64,000 nt of DNA from Streptomyces luomodiensis (GTDB lineage: Bacteria; Actinomycetota; Actinomycetes; Streptomycetales; Streptomycetaceae), in the NCBI RefSeq assembly GCF_031679605.1, contig NZ_CP117522.1, positions 4,960,001 to 5,024,000 on the forward strand, in the 5' to 3' direction. The position numbers and the translations under genes were made by a program. Below are positions 44,081 through 54,176 of this stretch, one piece after another. The notes beneath the pieces were generated by a model. It ran no database searches. It worked only from the letters and a program-made list of their open reading frames with translations, and was not told where the DNA came from. Positions within the stretch are counted from its first letter, which is position 1. Each line of letters opens with the position of its first letter.

Positions 44081-45724
44081 TCAGTACGCGAAGGTCAGCG
44101 GCTTGTCGGCGTCCTCGTCCTCGGCGGCGGCCCCGCCGGCCGGACCACCCGGACCGCCCGGACCACCCGGACCGCCCGGACCGCCCGGACCGCCGGGACC
44201 ACCCGAGGGCAGCCGCAGCTTCGGGTCCTTTGCGGGCGGCTTCTCGTCGGTGTCCGGTCCGGCCTTGGCGTACTTGGTCAGCAGCCGCACCTCGATCACC
44301 GCGAGCACCCCGTACAGCAGCGTGAAGACGCCGAGCGAGATCAGTACCTCGGTCCGGCCGACCCCGGGGGAGACCGCGTCGGCGGTCTTCATCAGCCCGT
44401 AGACCGCCCAGGGCTGCCGGCCCATCTCGGTGAAGATCCAGCCGAAGGAGTTGGCGATCAGCGGGAAGCCCATGGTGAGGATGCCGATGCGCCAGGACCA
44501 GGTGGACAGCAGCGGGCTCAGCTCGCGCTTCTTGGTGAGCATGAGCCGGGGGACTTCCTCCTCGCCGGTGCGGAAGGCGGGGTCGAGCCACCGCTTGCGC
44601 CGGGTCGTCCACAGCCCGATGAGTCCGGCGACGAACGAGGTCATGCCGAAGCCGATCATCAGCCGGAAGCCCCAGAAGGTCATGAAGATGCTGGGGATGT
44701 AGTCATCGGGCTGACCGCCGTAGGCGGCGGCCTCCCGCTGGGCGATGTCCGTGATACCGGGGACGGAGTCGGTGAAGTTGCTGTGCGCCAGGAAGGAGAG
44801 CACCCCGGGCACCTCCAGCTCGACGCTGTTGTGGCCCTCGCTGACATCGCCGACGGCGAAGACCGAGAAGGGTGCGGGTGCCTGGGTGTCCCAGAGCGCT
44901 TCGGCGGCCGCCATCTTCATCGGCTGCTGCTCGAACATCACCTTGCCGAGCTGGTCACCGCTGATCGCGGTGCCGAGACCGGCGATGACCGCGACGACCA
45001 GACCCACCCGCAGCGAGGCCCGCATCGCGCCGATCCGCTTCGTCCCCTTCTCACCCAGCTCCTCGCCGCGCTCGCGGCGGCGCTTGGCCCGCAGCAGATG
45101 GAAGGAGGAGACGCCGATCACGAAGGCGGCGCCGGTGAGGAAGGCCGCGGTCAGCGTGTGGAAGACCACGACCAGGGTGGTGTTCTGGGTCAGCACCGCC
45201 CAGATGTCGGTGAGCTGGGCCTTTCCGGTGGCCTTGTCGATCGTGTAGCCGGTCGGGTGCTGCATCCAGGAGTTGGCGGCCAGGATGAAGTACGACGAGA
45301 GGATCGTGCCGATCGAGACGATCCAGATACAGGCGCAGTGGATCTTCTTGGGCAGCTTGTCCCAGCCGAAGATCCACAGACCTATGAAGGTGGACTCGAA
45401 GAAGAAGGCCAGCAGGGCCTCCATCGCGAGCGGGGCGCCGAAGACATCACCGACGAAGCGGGAGTAGTCCGACCAGTTCATGCCGAACTGGAACTCCTGC
45501 ACGATGCCGGTGACCACACCCATCGCGATGTTGATCAGGAAGAGCTTGCCCCAGAACTTGGTGGCGTGGAAGTACTTCTCCTTGCCCGTGCGGACCCAGG
45601 CGGTCTCCAGACCTGCGGTGATCGCGGCGAGAGAGATCGTCAGGGGCACGAAGAGGAAGTGGTAGACGGTCGTGATACCGAACTGCCATCGCGCCAGCGT
45701 CTCCGGCGCCAGAGCCAGATTCAC
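44081..45724 (-). CDS. cydA: Cytochrome bd oxidase subunit I
   Basis: 547 residues. The heme ligands are His22 (VYHFLFVPL), His189 (VVVFHTLTA) and Met356 (WGFRLMIGF); the GDQ-containing quinol loop is of the short type. It reduces O2 to water with high affinity using menaquinol. The C-terminal 60 residues are unusual: a Gly-Gly-Pro collagen-like run of about seven units (around 497-517) followed by an acidic Asp/Glu tail. GTG start with AAGGAG eight bases upstream. A perfect Rex operator lies 42 bp upstream. Confidence 0.97.
   Translation of the reverse strand: MNLALAPETLARWQFGITTVYHFLFVPLTISLAAITAGLETAWVRTGKEKYFHATKFWGKLFLINIAMGVVTGIVQEFQFGMNWSDYSRFVGDVFGAPLAMEALLAFFFESTFIGLWIFGWDKLPKKIHCACIWIVSIGTILSSYFILAANSWMQHPTGYTIDKATGKAQLTDIWAVLTQNTTLVVVFHTLTAAFLTGAAFVIGVSSFHLLRAKRRRERGEELGEKGTKRIGAMRASLRVGLVVAVIAGLGTAISGDQLGKVMFEQQPMKMAAAEALWDTQAPAPFSVFAVGDVSEGHNSVELEVPGVLSFLAHSNFTDSVPGITDIAQREAAAYGGQPDDYIPSIFMTFWGFRLMIGFGMTSFVAGLIGLWTTRRKRWLDPAFRTGEEEVPRLMLTKKRELSPLLSTWSWRIGILTMGFPLIANSFGWIFTEMGRQPWAVYGLMKTADAVSPGVGRTEVLISLGVFTLLYGVLAVIEVRLLTKYAKAGPDTDEKPPAKDPKLRLPSGGPGGPGGPGGPGGPGGPGGPAGGAAAEDEDADKPLTFAY
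44123..44212. repeat. Collagen-like Gly-Gly-Pro minisatellite in cydA
   Basis: About seven tandem 9-bp units (CCGGACCGC / CCGGACCAC on the plus strand) encode the Gly-Gly-Pro run near the CydA C-terminus. Confidence 0.85.
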
Positions 45725-45765
45725 CCGAATCTCTCCTTACGGTCGTGCCTGCCCGCGAGCGAGCT

Positions 45766-45788
45766 TGTGAACGTATTCACATTCACAA
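45766..45788. promoter_or_regulatory. Rex operator upstream of cydA
   Basis: TGTGAACGTATTCACA (45766-45781) is an exact match to the S. coelicolor Rex consensus TGTGAAC-N3-TTCACA. It is directly followed by another TTCACAA half-site (45782-45788). Rex releases such sites at high NADH/NAD+, giving cyd induction under oxygen limitation. Confidence 0.93.
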
Positions 45789-45945
45789 GCCATGATACGC
45801 ATATGGCTTCGCCCCCTCCCACGGGGGTGGGTAGGGGGCGAATGGGACACGTATGGGTATGCTGCCCGGCGCACGGAAGGCCCGATGGGCCCCTTGACGG
45901 CTCCGGAGGCGGCCGTCCCGCGGAGCCCGGCACTCCGCGCCGGGT

Positions 45946-47025
45946 TCAGAGCTCCTTGCGGAACTCCTCCGCGGCCCGCAGGAAGATCTCGTTCGCCTCG
46001 CGCTCGCCGATCGTCACCCGCACCCCCTCACCCGGGAACGGCCGGACCACCACGCCCGCCGCCTGGCACGCCGCGGCGAAGTCGGCCGTGCGCTCCCCCA
46101 GCCGCAGCCAGACGAAGTTCGCCTGGGAGTCCGGGACCGTCCAGCCCTGGGCGGCCAGCGCCTCCCACACCCGGCCCCGCTCGGTGACCAGCGCGTCCAC
46201 CCGCTCCCGCAGCGCGTCCTCACTGCGCAGCGAGGCCACCGCCGCGTCCTGGGCGAGCTGGCTGACGCCGAACGGCACCGCCGTCTTGCGCAGCGCCGCC
46301 GCCACCGGCTCATGAGCGATCGCGAAGCCGACCCGCAGCCCGGCCAGGCCGTACGCCTTGGAGAAGGTGCGCAGCACGCACACGTTCGGCCGGTCACGGT
46401 AGAGGTCGACGCCGTTGGGGACCCGCTCGTCCCGGATGAACTCGACGTACGCCTCGTCCAGCACCACCAGCACATCGGACGGCACCCGGTCCAGGAAGCG
46501 CTCCAGCTCGGCGCGGCGCACCACGGTGCCGGTCGGGTTGTTGGGGTTACAGACGAAAATCAGCCGAGTACGGTCGGTGATCGCGTCCGCCATCGCCTCC
46601 AGATCGTGCTCCTTGGCGTCGGTCAACGGGACCTGCACCGACGTCGCGCCCGCGATCTGAGTGATGATCGGATATGCCTCGAAGGACCGCCAGGCGTAGA
46701 TCACCTCATCGCCCGGCCCCGCCGTGGACTGGACCAGCTGCTGGGCGACGCCGACCGAGCCGGTCCCGGTGGCCAGATGCTCCAGCGGCACGTCGAAGCG
46801 GTCCGCGAGCTCGGCGATCAGCTCGGTGCAGGCGAGGTCCGGGTAGCGGTTGAGAGCGGCGGCGGCGTTCGCCGCGGTCTCCAGCACCCCGGCCAGCGGC
46901 GGATAGGGGTTCTCGTTGGAGGACAGCTTGAAGGCCCGGGGGCCGCCCGCGGCGGCCGGCTTGCCGGGCTTGTACGTCGGAATGCCGTCCAGCACGGCGC
47001 GCAGCTTGGGGCTCTTCTCGGTCAC
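45946..47025 (-). CDS. HisC-like/aromatic amino acid aminotransferase (fold type I PLP)
   Basis: 359 residues. Class I/II aminotransferase with PLP Lys in [14 protein letters not shown] (about 220-225), NPNNPTGT (about 161-168), the cofactor-contacting Asp in [10 protein letters not shown], and Arg in GVRVTIGE at the C-terminus. The family includes histidinol-phosphate and phenylalanine/aromatic aminotransferases (Pat). No his genes are nearby, so an aromatic aminotransferase role is more likely; pheA is in the same region but 28 kb away. GTG 47025 has GAGGAGG eight bases upstream. Upstream of it lies a divergent LacI regulator. Confidence 0.88.
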   Translation of the reverse strand: MTEKSPKLRAVLDGIPTYKPGKPAAAGGPRAFKLSSNENPYPPLAGVLETAANAAAALNRYPDLACTELIAELADRFDVPLEHLATGTGSVGVAQQLVQSTAGPGDEVIYAWRSFEAYPIITQIAGATSVQVPLTDAKEHDLEAMADAITDRTRLIFVCNPNNPTGTVVRRAELERFLDRVPSDVLVVLDEAYVEFIRDERVPNGVDLYRDRPNVCVLRTFSKAYGLAGLRVGFAIAHEPVAAALRKTAVPFGVSQLAQDAAVASLRSEDALRERVDALVTERGRVWEALAAQGWTVPDSQANFVWLRLGERTADFAAACQAAGVVVRPFPGEGVRVTIGEREANEIFLRAAEEFRKEL

Positions 47026-47430
47026 CGACAGTCCTCCTCGACCCATCCTGTCCCGGGCCGTGTGCAGCGTTCGCACACGGCAATACTGCACACCTTATGA
47101 GGATTCCCCCGTTCCGCGTACCCGCCGGGCGCCACCGCGTACCCGCCCCCGGCGCCCGCGTACCGACCGGGGGGAGCGCCCCGCTTTTCCGCGCGCGCCC
47201 GTGGCGAGCGCCGTGGCGCGCATCCCCCGTGCAGGTGAGTTGAGACCTCTTCGAGACATGTATCAAACAGCAGGCATAGATATGCCAAAGGCGAGCAGAG
47301 GCCCGACGGATGGTCCAACTGGCTTCCATTCCAAGGGAATTGAGGAAGGCGCTCATGCAGAAACGTGCCTTCCGAATACCGATGGCGGAATCGCGCAGAC
47401 CGCCCGCCCGAGCCCTACTATCGGCTGGCC
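47026..47430. promoter_or_regulatory. Divergent control region between the aminotransferase and LacI genes
   Basis: 405 bp. It contains three CGCGTACC units (47115-47165), an AT-rich core (47235-47300) and a GGCATA-GA-TATGCC palindrome (47273-47286). A TACTAT near 47416-47421 ten bases before the LacI ATG suggests a leaderless transcript. A 115-codon frame from 47355 with a good GAGGAAGG site overlaps the LacI gene out of frame and is not accepted. Confidence 0.45.
47273..47286. promoter_or_regulatory. Palindromic operator candidate for the LacI-family protein
   Basis: GGCATA (47273-47278), GA, TATGCC (47281-47286): perfect 6-bp arms in the AT-rich middle of the divergent region. LacI-type proteins bind such short palindromes and often autoregulate. 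Confidence 0.4.
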
Positions 47431-48531
47431 ATGACAGCAGCAGGGAAGCACCAGGTGAGCCGGTCGGCCGGCCGCCGGTTAGGGCGGGCGGGCATCCGGG
47501 ACGTGGCCGCCGCCGCCGGGGTCTCGATCACGACCGTCTCCGACGCGCTCAACGGCAAGGGCCGGCTCCCGGAGGCCACCCGCCGCCATGTCCGCGAGGT
47601 CGCCGAGCGGCTGGGTTACCGCCCGTCCGCAGCGGCCCGCACCCTCCGTACCGGCAAGTCCGGCCTCATCGGCCTGACCGTGACCACGTACGGGGATGAA
47701 CCTTTCACCTTCACCGAGTTCGCCTACTTCGCCGAGATGGCGCGGGCCGCCACCTCCGCCGCGCTGGCCCGCGGCTACGCCCTCGTCATCCTCCCCGCCA
47801 CCTCCCGCCACGACGTGTGGTCCAACGTCGCCCTCGACGGCACCGTGGTGATCGACCCCTCCGACCACGACCCGGTCGTCACCGAGCTGCTGCGTCAGGG
47901 CATCCCCGTCGTGAGCGACGGCCGCCCGGCCGGCGCCCTGCCCGTCACCGCCTGGGTCGACAACGACCACGAGGCGGCGGTGCTCGGACTGCTCGACCAT
48001 CTCGCCGAGGCCGGCGCCCGCCGGATCGGACTGCTCACCGGCACCTCCACCGACACCTACACCCGGCTGTCCACCACGGCGTACCTGCGCTGGTGCGAAC
48101 GTGTGGGACAGGACCCGGTCTATGAGGCGTACCCGGCCCACGACCCCTGTGCCGGGGCCGTCGCCGCCGACCGGCTGCTCGCCCGCCCCGACCGCCCCGA
48201 CGCGGTCTACGGCCTCTTCGACCCCAACGGCACCGATCTGCTCGCCGCCGCCCGCCGCTACGGACTGCGCGTCCCGGACGATCTGCTGCTGGTCTGCTGT
48301 AGCGAATCGACCGTTTACCGCACCACCGAGCCACCCATCACGACCCTCTCACTCAAACCCCGCCGGATCGGCACGGCGGTCGTCCAGCTGCTCATCGACG
48401 CCATCGAGGGCCTTGACCCCGACCAGCCGGTCGAGCAGGTCATACCCACCGAATTGATGGTGCGGACGTCGTCACAGCGCCGTCCGCCGCGTACGACGGT
48501 CAGCGCCCCGCGCAGCCGCGCCGGAGGCTGA
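47431..48531 (+). CDS. LacI-family transcriptional regulator
   Basis: 366 residues. The helix-turn-helix and hinge helix are at about 22-72 (RDVAAAAGVSITTVSDALNGKGRLPEATRRHVREVAERLGYRPS). A periplasmic-binding-protein-like sensor domain follows to about 345. The Arg/Pro-rich C-terminal 25 residues are an extension. The ligand is unknown: no sugar operon is adjacent, only a divergent PLP aminotransferase. The start ATG 47431 lacks a clear ribosome site and may be leaderless. Confidence 0.9.
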   Translation: MTAAGKHQVSRSAGRRLGRAGIRDVAAAAGVSITTVSDALNGKGRLPEATRRHVREVAERLGYRPSAAARTLRTGKSGLIGLTVTTYGDEPFTFTEFAYFAEMARAATSAALARGYALVILPATSRHDVWSNVALDGTVVIDPSDHDPVVTELLRQGIPVVSDGRPAGALPVTAWVDNDHEAAVLGLLDHLAEAGARRIGLLTGTSTDTYTRLSTTAYLRWCERVGQDPVYEAYPAHDPCAGAVAADRLLARPDRPDAVYGLFDPNGTDLLAAARRYGLRVPDDLLLVCCSESTVYRTTEPPITTLSLKPRRIGTAVVQLLIDAIEGLDPDQPVEQVIPTELMVRTSSQRRPPRTTVSAPRSRAGG

Positions 48532-48773
48532 ACTGAGGCTGACTCAAGGACGTCCCGAGAATGACCCGGGGAGGACCTGAGGCCAATGGGCTTCCCCTAC
48601 CGGGCCAATCCGGGATAAAAGTCCGTCCAAGCAGGAGTGAGCACCGATTGACGGCACCCTGGTGCGTCACAAGCCCTCACGGTCATTCCTATGATGGGCG
48701 GACGACACCGCGGACCGCCGTCGACCAGGCAAGGTCCACAAGGTGGCACGGCGGCGTGATGGTGGAGGGGTCG

Positions 48774-49973
48774 ATGACTCAGGGGGCCGGTCTGGAAGCC
48801 ACGGCAGGGACCACGGGCGCGATCCCACCCGTGCCCGCGTACGGCGCGTCCACCCCGCCCAGCGGGGTCGCGCCCGCGGCCGTACCGCCCGGCTCCGCCC
48901 CCGCCGCACCGGGCCCCGCCGCGCCCGTACCGCCGCCCGCGCCCGCGCCCGGAGAGCCCGTGCCCGCCCCCGGGGCGCCCGCGCCCGCCACGCTTCCGCC
49001 CGCCGAGTACACCCCGACCGAGCGGCTCCCCGTCCTCGGCCCGGGACACACCATCCCGGACACCCCGCTCGTCCCGCCGCAGGACCGCCCCACCGTCGCC
49101 CTCACCCCGGTGCCCGAGCCCGAGCACGGTCCGCTCGCCAAGGACGAGGGCCCCGGCCCGCTGTACGTCGTGGGCGATGTCCACGGCTACCACGACGAAC
49201 TGCGCGAGGCACTCGCCGCCGAGGGCCTCATCGACGCCAAGGGCAACTGGGCCGCGGGCAACGCCCGGCTGTGGTTCCTCGGCGACTTCACCGACCGCGG
49301 CCCGGACGGCATCGGCGTCATCGACCTGGTCATGCAGCTTTCCGCCGAGGCCGCCGCCGCGGGCGGCTACTGCAAGGCGCTGATGGGCAATCACGAACTG
49401 CTGCTGATCGGCGCCAAGCGATTCGGCGACACGCCCGTCAACTCCGGTGCCGGAACGGCCTCCTTCCAGGCCGCCTGGCTGCTGAACGGCGGTCAGCGCA
49501 CCGACATGGAGCGGCTCGAGGACCACCACGTCCAGTGGATGTCCCGGCTGGACGCGATGGCGGAGGAGGACGGGCATCTGCTGGTCCACTCCGACACCAC
49601 CGCCTATCTGGAGTACGGCGACTCGATCGAGGCCGTCAACGACGCCGTCACCGAGACACTTCAGCGCAGCGACGCCGACGAGTGCTGGGACCTGTTCCGC
49701 AAATTCACCAAGCGGTTCGCCTTCCGCGACGAGGAGGCCGGGCCGACAGCCGCCCGCGAACTGCTCGACACCTACGGCGGGCAGCGCATCGTCCACGGCC
49801 ACAGCCCCATCCCGTATCTGCTCGGCGAGGTCGGCTCGGAGGACGGCGAGGACGGCGGCACGCCCGCCGTCGAGGGTCCGCACGTCTACGCGGACAACCT
49901 CGCGGTGGCCATGGACGGCGGCATCACCATGGCCGGAAAACTGCTGGTCGTCCAACTTCCGCTGGCCAACTGA
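48774..49973 (+). CDS. Calcineurin-like metallophosphatase (PPP/Ser-Thr phosphatase type)
   Basis: 399 residues. The N-terminal 125 residues are a disordered Pro/Ala region. The catalytic domain then shows the dinuclear-metal motifs GDVHG (134-138), GDFTDRG (170-176), GNHE (205-208), an HSD segment near 267 and HGHSP near 345-349. The closest class is bacterial PPP-like or diadenosine tetraphosphatase (ApaH)-like enzymes; the substrate may be a phosphoprotein or a nucleotide. GGAGG lies five bases before the ATG at 48774. The neighbouring genes are unrelated. Confidence 0.88.
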   Translation: MTQGAGLEATAGTTGAIPPVPAYGASTPPSGVAPAAVPPGSAPAAPGPAAPVPPPAPAPGEPVPAPGAPAPATLPPAEYTPTERLPVLGPGHTIPDTPLVPPQDRPTVALTPVPEPEHGPLAKDEGPGPLYVVGDVHGYHDELREALAAEGLIDAKGNWAAGNARLWFLGDFTDRGPDGIGVIDLVMQLSAEAAAAGGYCKALMGNHELLLIGAKRFGDTPVNSGAGTASFQAAWLLNGGQRTDMERLEDHHVQWMSRLDAMAEEDGHLLVHSDTTAYLEYGDSIEAVNDAVTETLQRSDADECWDLFRKFTKRFAFRDEEAGPTAARELLDTYGGQRIVHGHSPIPYLLGEVGSEDGEDGGTPAVEGPHVYADNLAVAMDGGITMAGKLLVVQLPLAN

Positions 49974-50164
49974 GGATTCAGCGGGCATTCCCCGGGGCAG
50001 ATAGACAGTTTCCGCGGCGCGGAAGCAATTCGCGAAACCTGCTGTCACCCCGCGCCGGATCGGCTCTACCATCGGCTTATCCGTCGCAGGCTCTCCTCCG
50101 TTTCCGCCGGACTGCCCGGTGAAAGCCGGCGTCACGGCCCTACGGAGCATCGGGGGATGCACCC

Positions 50165-51013
50165 ATGAAAAGCGCTCCGCACCTGCTGCCCGAGGACCGC
50201 CCGGAGTTCGAGCGGGTTCTCGACGAGGCACTGCGCACCGCGGACCGCCGCCCGGACCTCACCGGCATCGGGCAGCGGCTCACCGCCGAACAGCTGCGCA
50301 CCGTGGCGCTCGGCGCCTCGGCCGCGATCTCGGCATGCGCGGCCGCCGAGTACCAGGAGTACCGCGCCACTCGCGCCAAACTGCGCGAGCCCATGCCGCG
50401 CTTCCCGCTCGGCGGGGACGCCGGTGAGCGTGAGCACCCGGACGGCACGGCGGGGCTCGCCGGCGCGATGCAGGACGCCGCGGGGGCGGGGCTCGTCGCC
50501 ATGCTGGCGGTGCTGGCCCCAGTACTCGCCGGAACCGCCGCGATCATCTTCCTCATCGTCGGCTACGTCCTCAAGGTCCTGGACCCCGCCCCGTCCATCG
50601 CGCAGCCGATGGTCACCGCGGGCTGGCTCTTCGCCGCCCTGACCGCCGCGGGCATCCTGGTCGCCGCCGTCGGCCTGCTCCTGACCGCGCTGCGGAACGG
50701 CTCCAGCGCGATCCGGGGCGAGGCGCGCAGCGAGCTGCTCGAGGAGGTGGACCGCGCCAGAGAGGTCTGGCGCCAGGCCCTGCTGGAGCGCGGCATCCTG
50801 CCGTTCCTCCGCGAGGCCCTGGCCAACCCCTCGGCCCCGTCCCCCTCCGCCTACGTCCCGAGAAACCCCGAAACCGTCAGCCGCACCCCGCACCTCGGCT
50901 ACAGCCGTCCCGGCTTCAGCACCGAACGCGAAACCCCCAGGTCCCGCCCCCACTACAGCAGCCCGGACTACACCAGCCCCGACTACGGCGGGCCGGAACA
51001 CCAGCCGGATTAG
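50165..51013 (+). CDS. Two-helix membrane protein of unknown function
   Basis: 282 residues. A soluble N-terminal part (1-105) precedes two hydrophobic helices (about 113-138, LVAMLAVLAPVLAGTAAIIFLIVGYVL, and 150-178). A cytoplasmic amphipathic segment and a Pro/Ser/Tyr-rich tail with repeated SSPDY/TSPDY/YGGPE motifs follow. No family is recognised. It is likely an actinobacterial core protein because the same-position gene in S. coelicolor is also described as a transmembrane protein (from memory). The start ATG follows a GGGGG site. Confidence 0.75.
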   Translation: MKSAPHLLPEDRPEFERVLDEALRTADRRPDLTGIGQRLTAEQLRTVALGASAAISACAAAEYQEYRATRAKLREPMPRFPLGGDAGEREHPDGTAGLAGAMQDAAGAGLVAMLAVLAPVLAGTAAIIFLIVGYVLKVLDPAPSIAQPMVTAGWLFAALTAAGILVAAVGLLLTALRNGSSAIRGEARSELLEEVDRAREVWRQALLERGILPFLREALANPSAPSPSAYVPRNPETVSRTPHLGYSRPGFSTERETPRSRPHYSSPDYTSPDYGGPEHQPD

Positions 51014-51131
51014 CACTGGTGGGCGGTTTGTCCACGGAATGATCCATTACCAGCCTATCGAGCGAACTTCCGCCCGTTCGGGGGAATTGCCCGCCGGTTG
51101 TGTTTAGCGTCCGTCGCGGAGGTGATGCGCG

Positions 51132-52004
51132 ATGCGCAAACACAACACACCGCAGGGATCATCGGCCCGGCGCGACGCCATGGACGTCAACGATTTCGTC
51201 TACGCGGCCACGGGGGCCCGGCTGCGACGGCTGACCATGCCGGACGGCGAGCATTGGTTCCCGACAGTCGACGTCTGTGCGGAACTCGGCCACACGAACC
51301 CCCGAAAGGCGTTGGCAGATCATGTGCAGCCTGGCGGAAAGTCTACTCTCGAGAGTGTAACCTCACGTTACGGTCTCAGCGTTCCCGCAGGCAGAGAGTG
51401 GCGTCGAGACTTGCATCTGGTGAATCTGCAAGGCTTGATCCAGCTGGTGAACGGCTGCACCAAGCCCACGTGCCTGCCCTTCAAACAGTGGGTGTCGAGG
51501 GTGATCGCCACCATCCAGCGCGAGGGCTCGTACACGCTGGACGTCTCGGAGGTCTCCCGCCCCGTACCACCGACCGAGCTCATGGACGCGATCGTCCGAC
51601 TGGAGATGCGGACCGAACGCTTCCATACGGAAGTACTGGATTCCCTCCACCGCTCCGAGCAGGCATGGTCACAGATCCTCGATGCTCTGGGCTGCCGATC
51701 GGGCGCGGAGCCCGAACCCGACAAGCGAGAGCTGAGGCTCAGGACGGAAGACCTGTTCGCGCAGTGGAAGGACCGGCTGAGCATCACCGAGGACGTGTGG
51801 GCGGTGGCCGTCTACATCATCCCCACACTGGCGGAAGCCGGCCGGGTCGGTCACTCGCTGGAGACGCTCGCGAGCAAAACGGGGCTCACCCGCCAGCGGG
51901 TCCACGCCTGTCTGCGGTTCCTTCAGAAGCACCGCTGCATCCGCCAGCAAGGGGTGACGGACGGCGGGCATCCGGTCTACGTGGCCGAGCTGCCGCCCGC
52001 GTAG
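51132..52004 (+). CDS. BRO-N domain (phage antirepressor-type) protein
   Basis: 290 residues. The BRO-N domain spans about 22-125 (HWFPTVDVCAELGHTNPRKALADHV, HLVNLQGLIQLVNGCTKPTCLPFKQWV), as in baculovirus and phage Bro/antirepressor proteins. The C-terminal half (about 150-290) contains a winged-helix-like element (LASKTGLTRQRVHACLRFLQKHRCI) likely to bind DNA. GGAGG lies nine bases before the ATG at 51132. The GC content is below that of its neighbours in places. No phage genes flank it; Streptomyces genomes carry several such lone genes. Probably a transcriptional regulator, of unknown target. Confidence 0.85.
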   Translation: MRKHNTPQGSSARRDAMDVNDFVYAATGARLRRLTMPDGEHWFPTVDVCAELGHTNPRKALADHVQPGGKSTLESVTSRYGLSVPAGREWRRDLHLVNLQGLIQLVNGCTKPTCLPFKQWVSRVIATIQREGSYTLDVSEVSRPVPPTELMDAIVRLEMRTERFHTEVLDSLHRSEQAWSQILDALGCRSGAEPEPDKRELRLRTEDLFAQWKDRLSITEDVWAVAVYIIPTLAEAGRVGHSLETLASKTGLTRQRVHACLRFLQKHRCIRQQGVTDGGHPVYVAELPPA

Positions 52005-52015
52005 CCGCACAGAAA

Positions 52016-52054
52016 GGGTCCGAAGTCGCAAAACGACGTTGCGGCTTCGGACCC
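52016..52054 (+). terminator. Hairpin terminator after the BRO-domain gene
   Basis: GGGTCCGAAGTCGC (52016-52029) and GCGGCTTCGGACCC (52041-52054), 13 of 14 paired, 11-base loop; 12 bp after the stop codon. Confidence 0.85.
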
Positions 52055-52171
52055 GACCCGCAGCGTAGCGCCTGACCGTCCTGCCATGTGACCCGTTCGG
52101 CAACCTGACGGCTCTCCACCTTCCGCGGAGCGTCGCGCACCGGGCGCGACGGGCGCCACGACGCGGAGACG

Positions 52172-52204
52172 CCGGCCCCCGGGAACCGCGTTCCCGGGGG
52201 CCGG
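52172..52204 (-). terminator. Hairpin terminator after thiC
   Basis: CCGGCCCCCGGGAA (52172-52185) and TTCCCGGGGGCCGG (52191-52204) form a perfect 14-bp stem with a 5-base loop, 23 bp beyond the thiC stop codon on the minus strand. Confidence 0.85.
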
Positions 52205-52226
52205 CGGCCGGAATCCGTGGTGCGCC

Positions 52227-54098
<1,872 letters not shown>

Positions 54099-54126
54099 TT
54101 GCAAAGGTTGTCCCCACGCTAACGGT

Positions 54127-54135
54127 TTATCCACA
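54127..54135 (+). promoter_or_regulatory. DnaA-box sequence in the thiC/yibE divergent promoter region
   Basis: TTATCCACA, a perfect box, lies between the riboswitch and the divergent GTG at 54177. Confidence 0.5.
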
Positions 54136-54176
54136 GTGCTGACCAGGGGGCCCACTTCTCTTGCGATGATGCGACC

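Noticed and set aside
47355..47699. 115-codon plus-strand ORF with a GAGGAAGG site overlapping the LacI gene
   Set aside because: Out of frame with the clear LacI helix-turn-helix; product is Arg/Pro/Gly-rich without domains.
52016..52054. Possible tRNA-like structure after the BRO gene
   Set aside because: A simple 14-bp hairpin; no cloverleaf, no anticodon arm, no conserved T-loop. No tRNA was found in the window.
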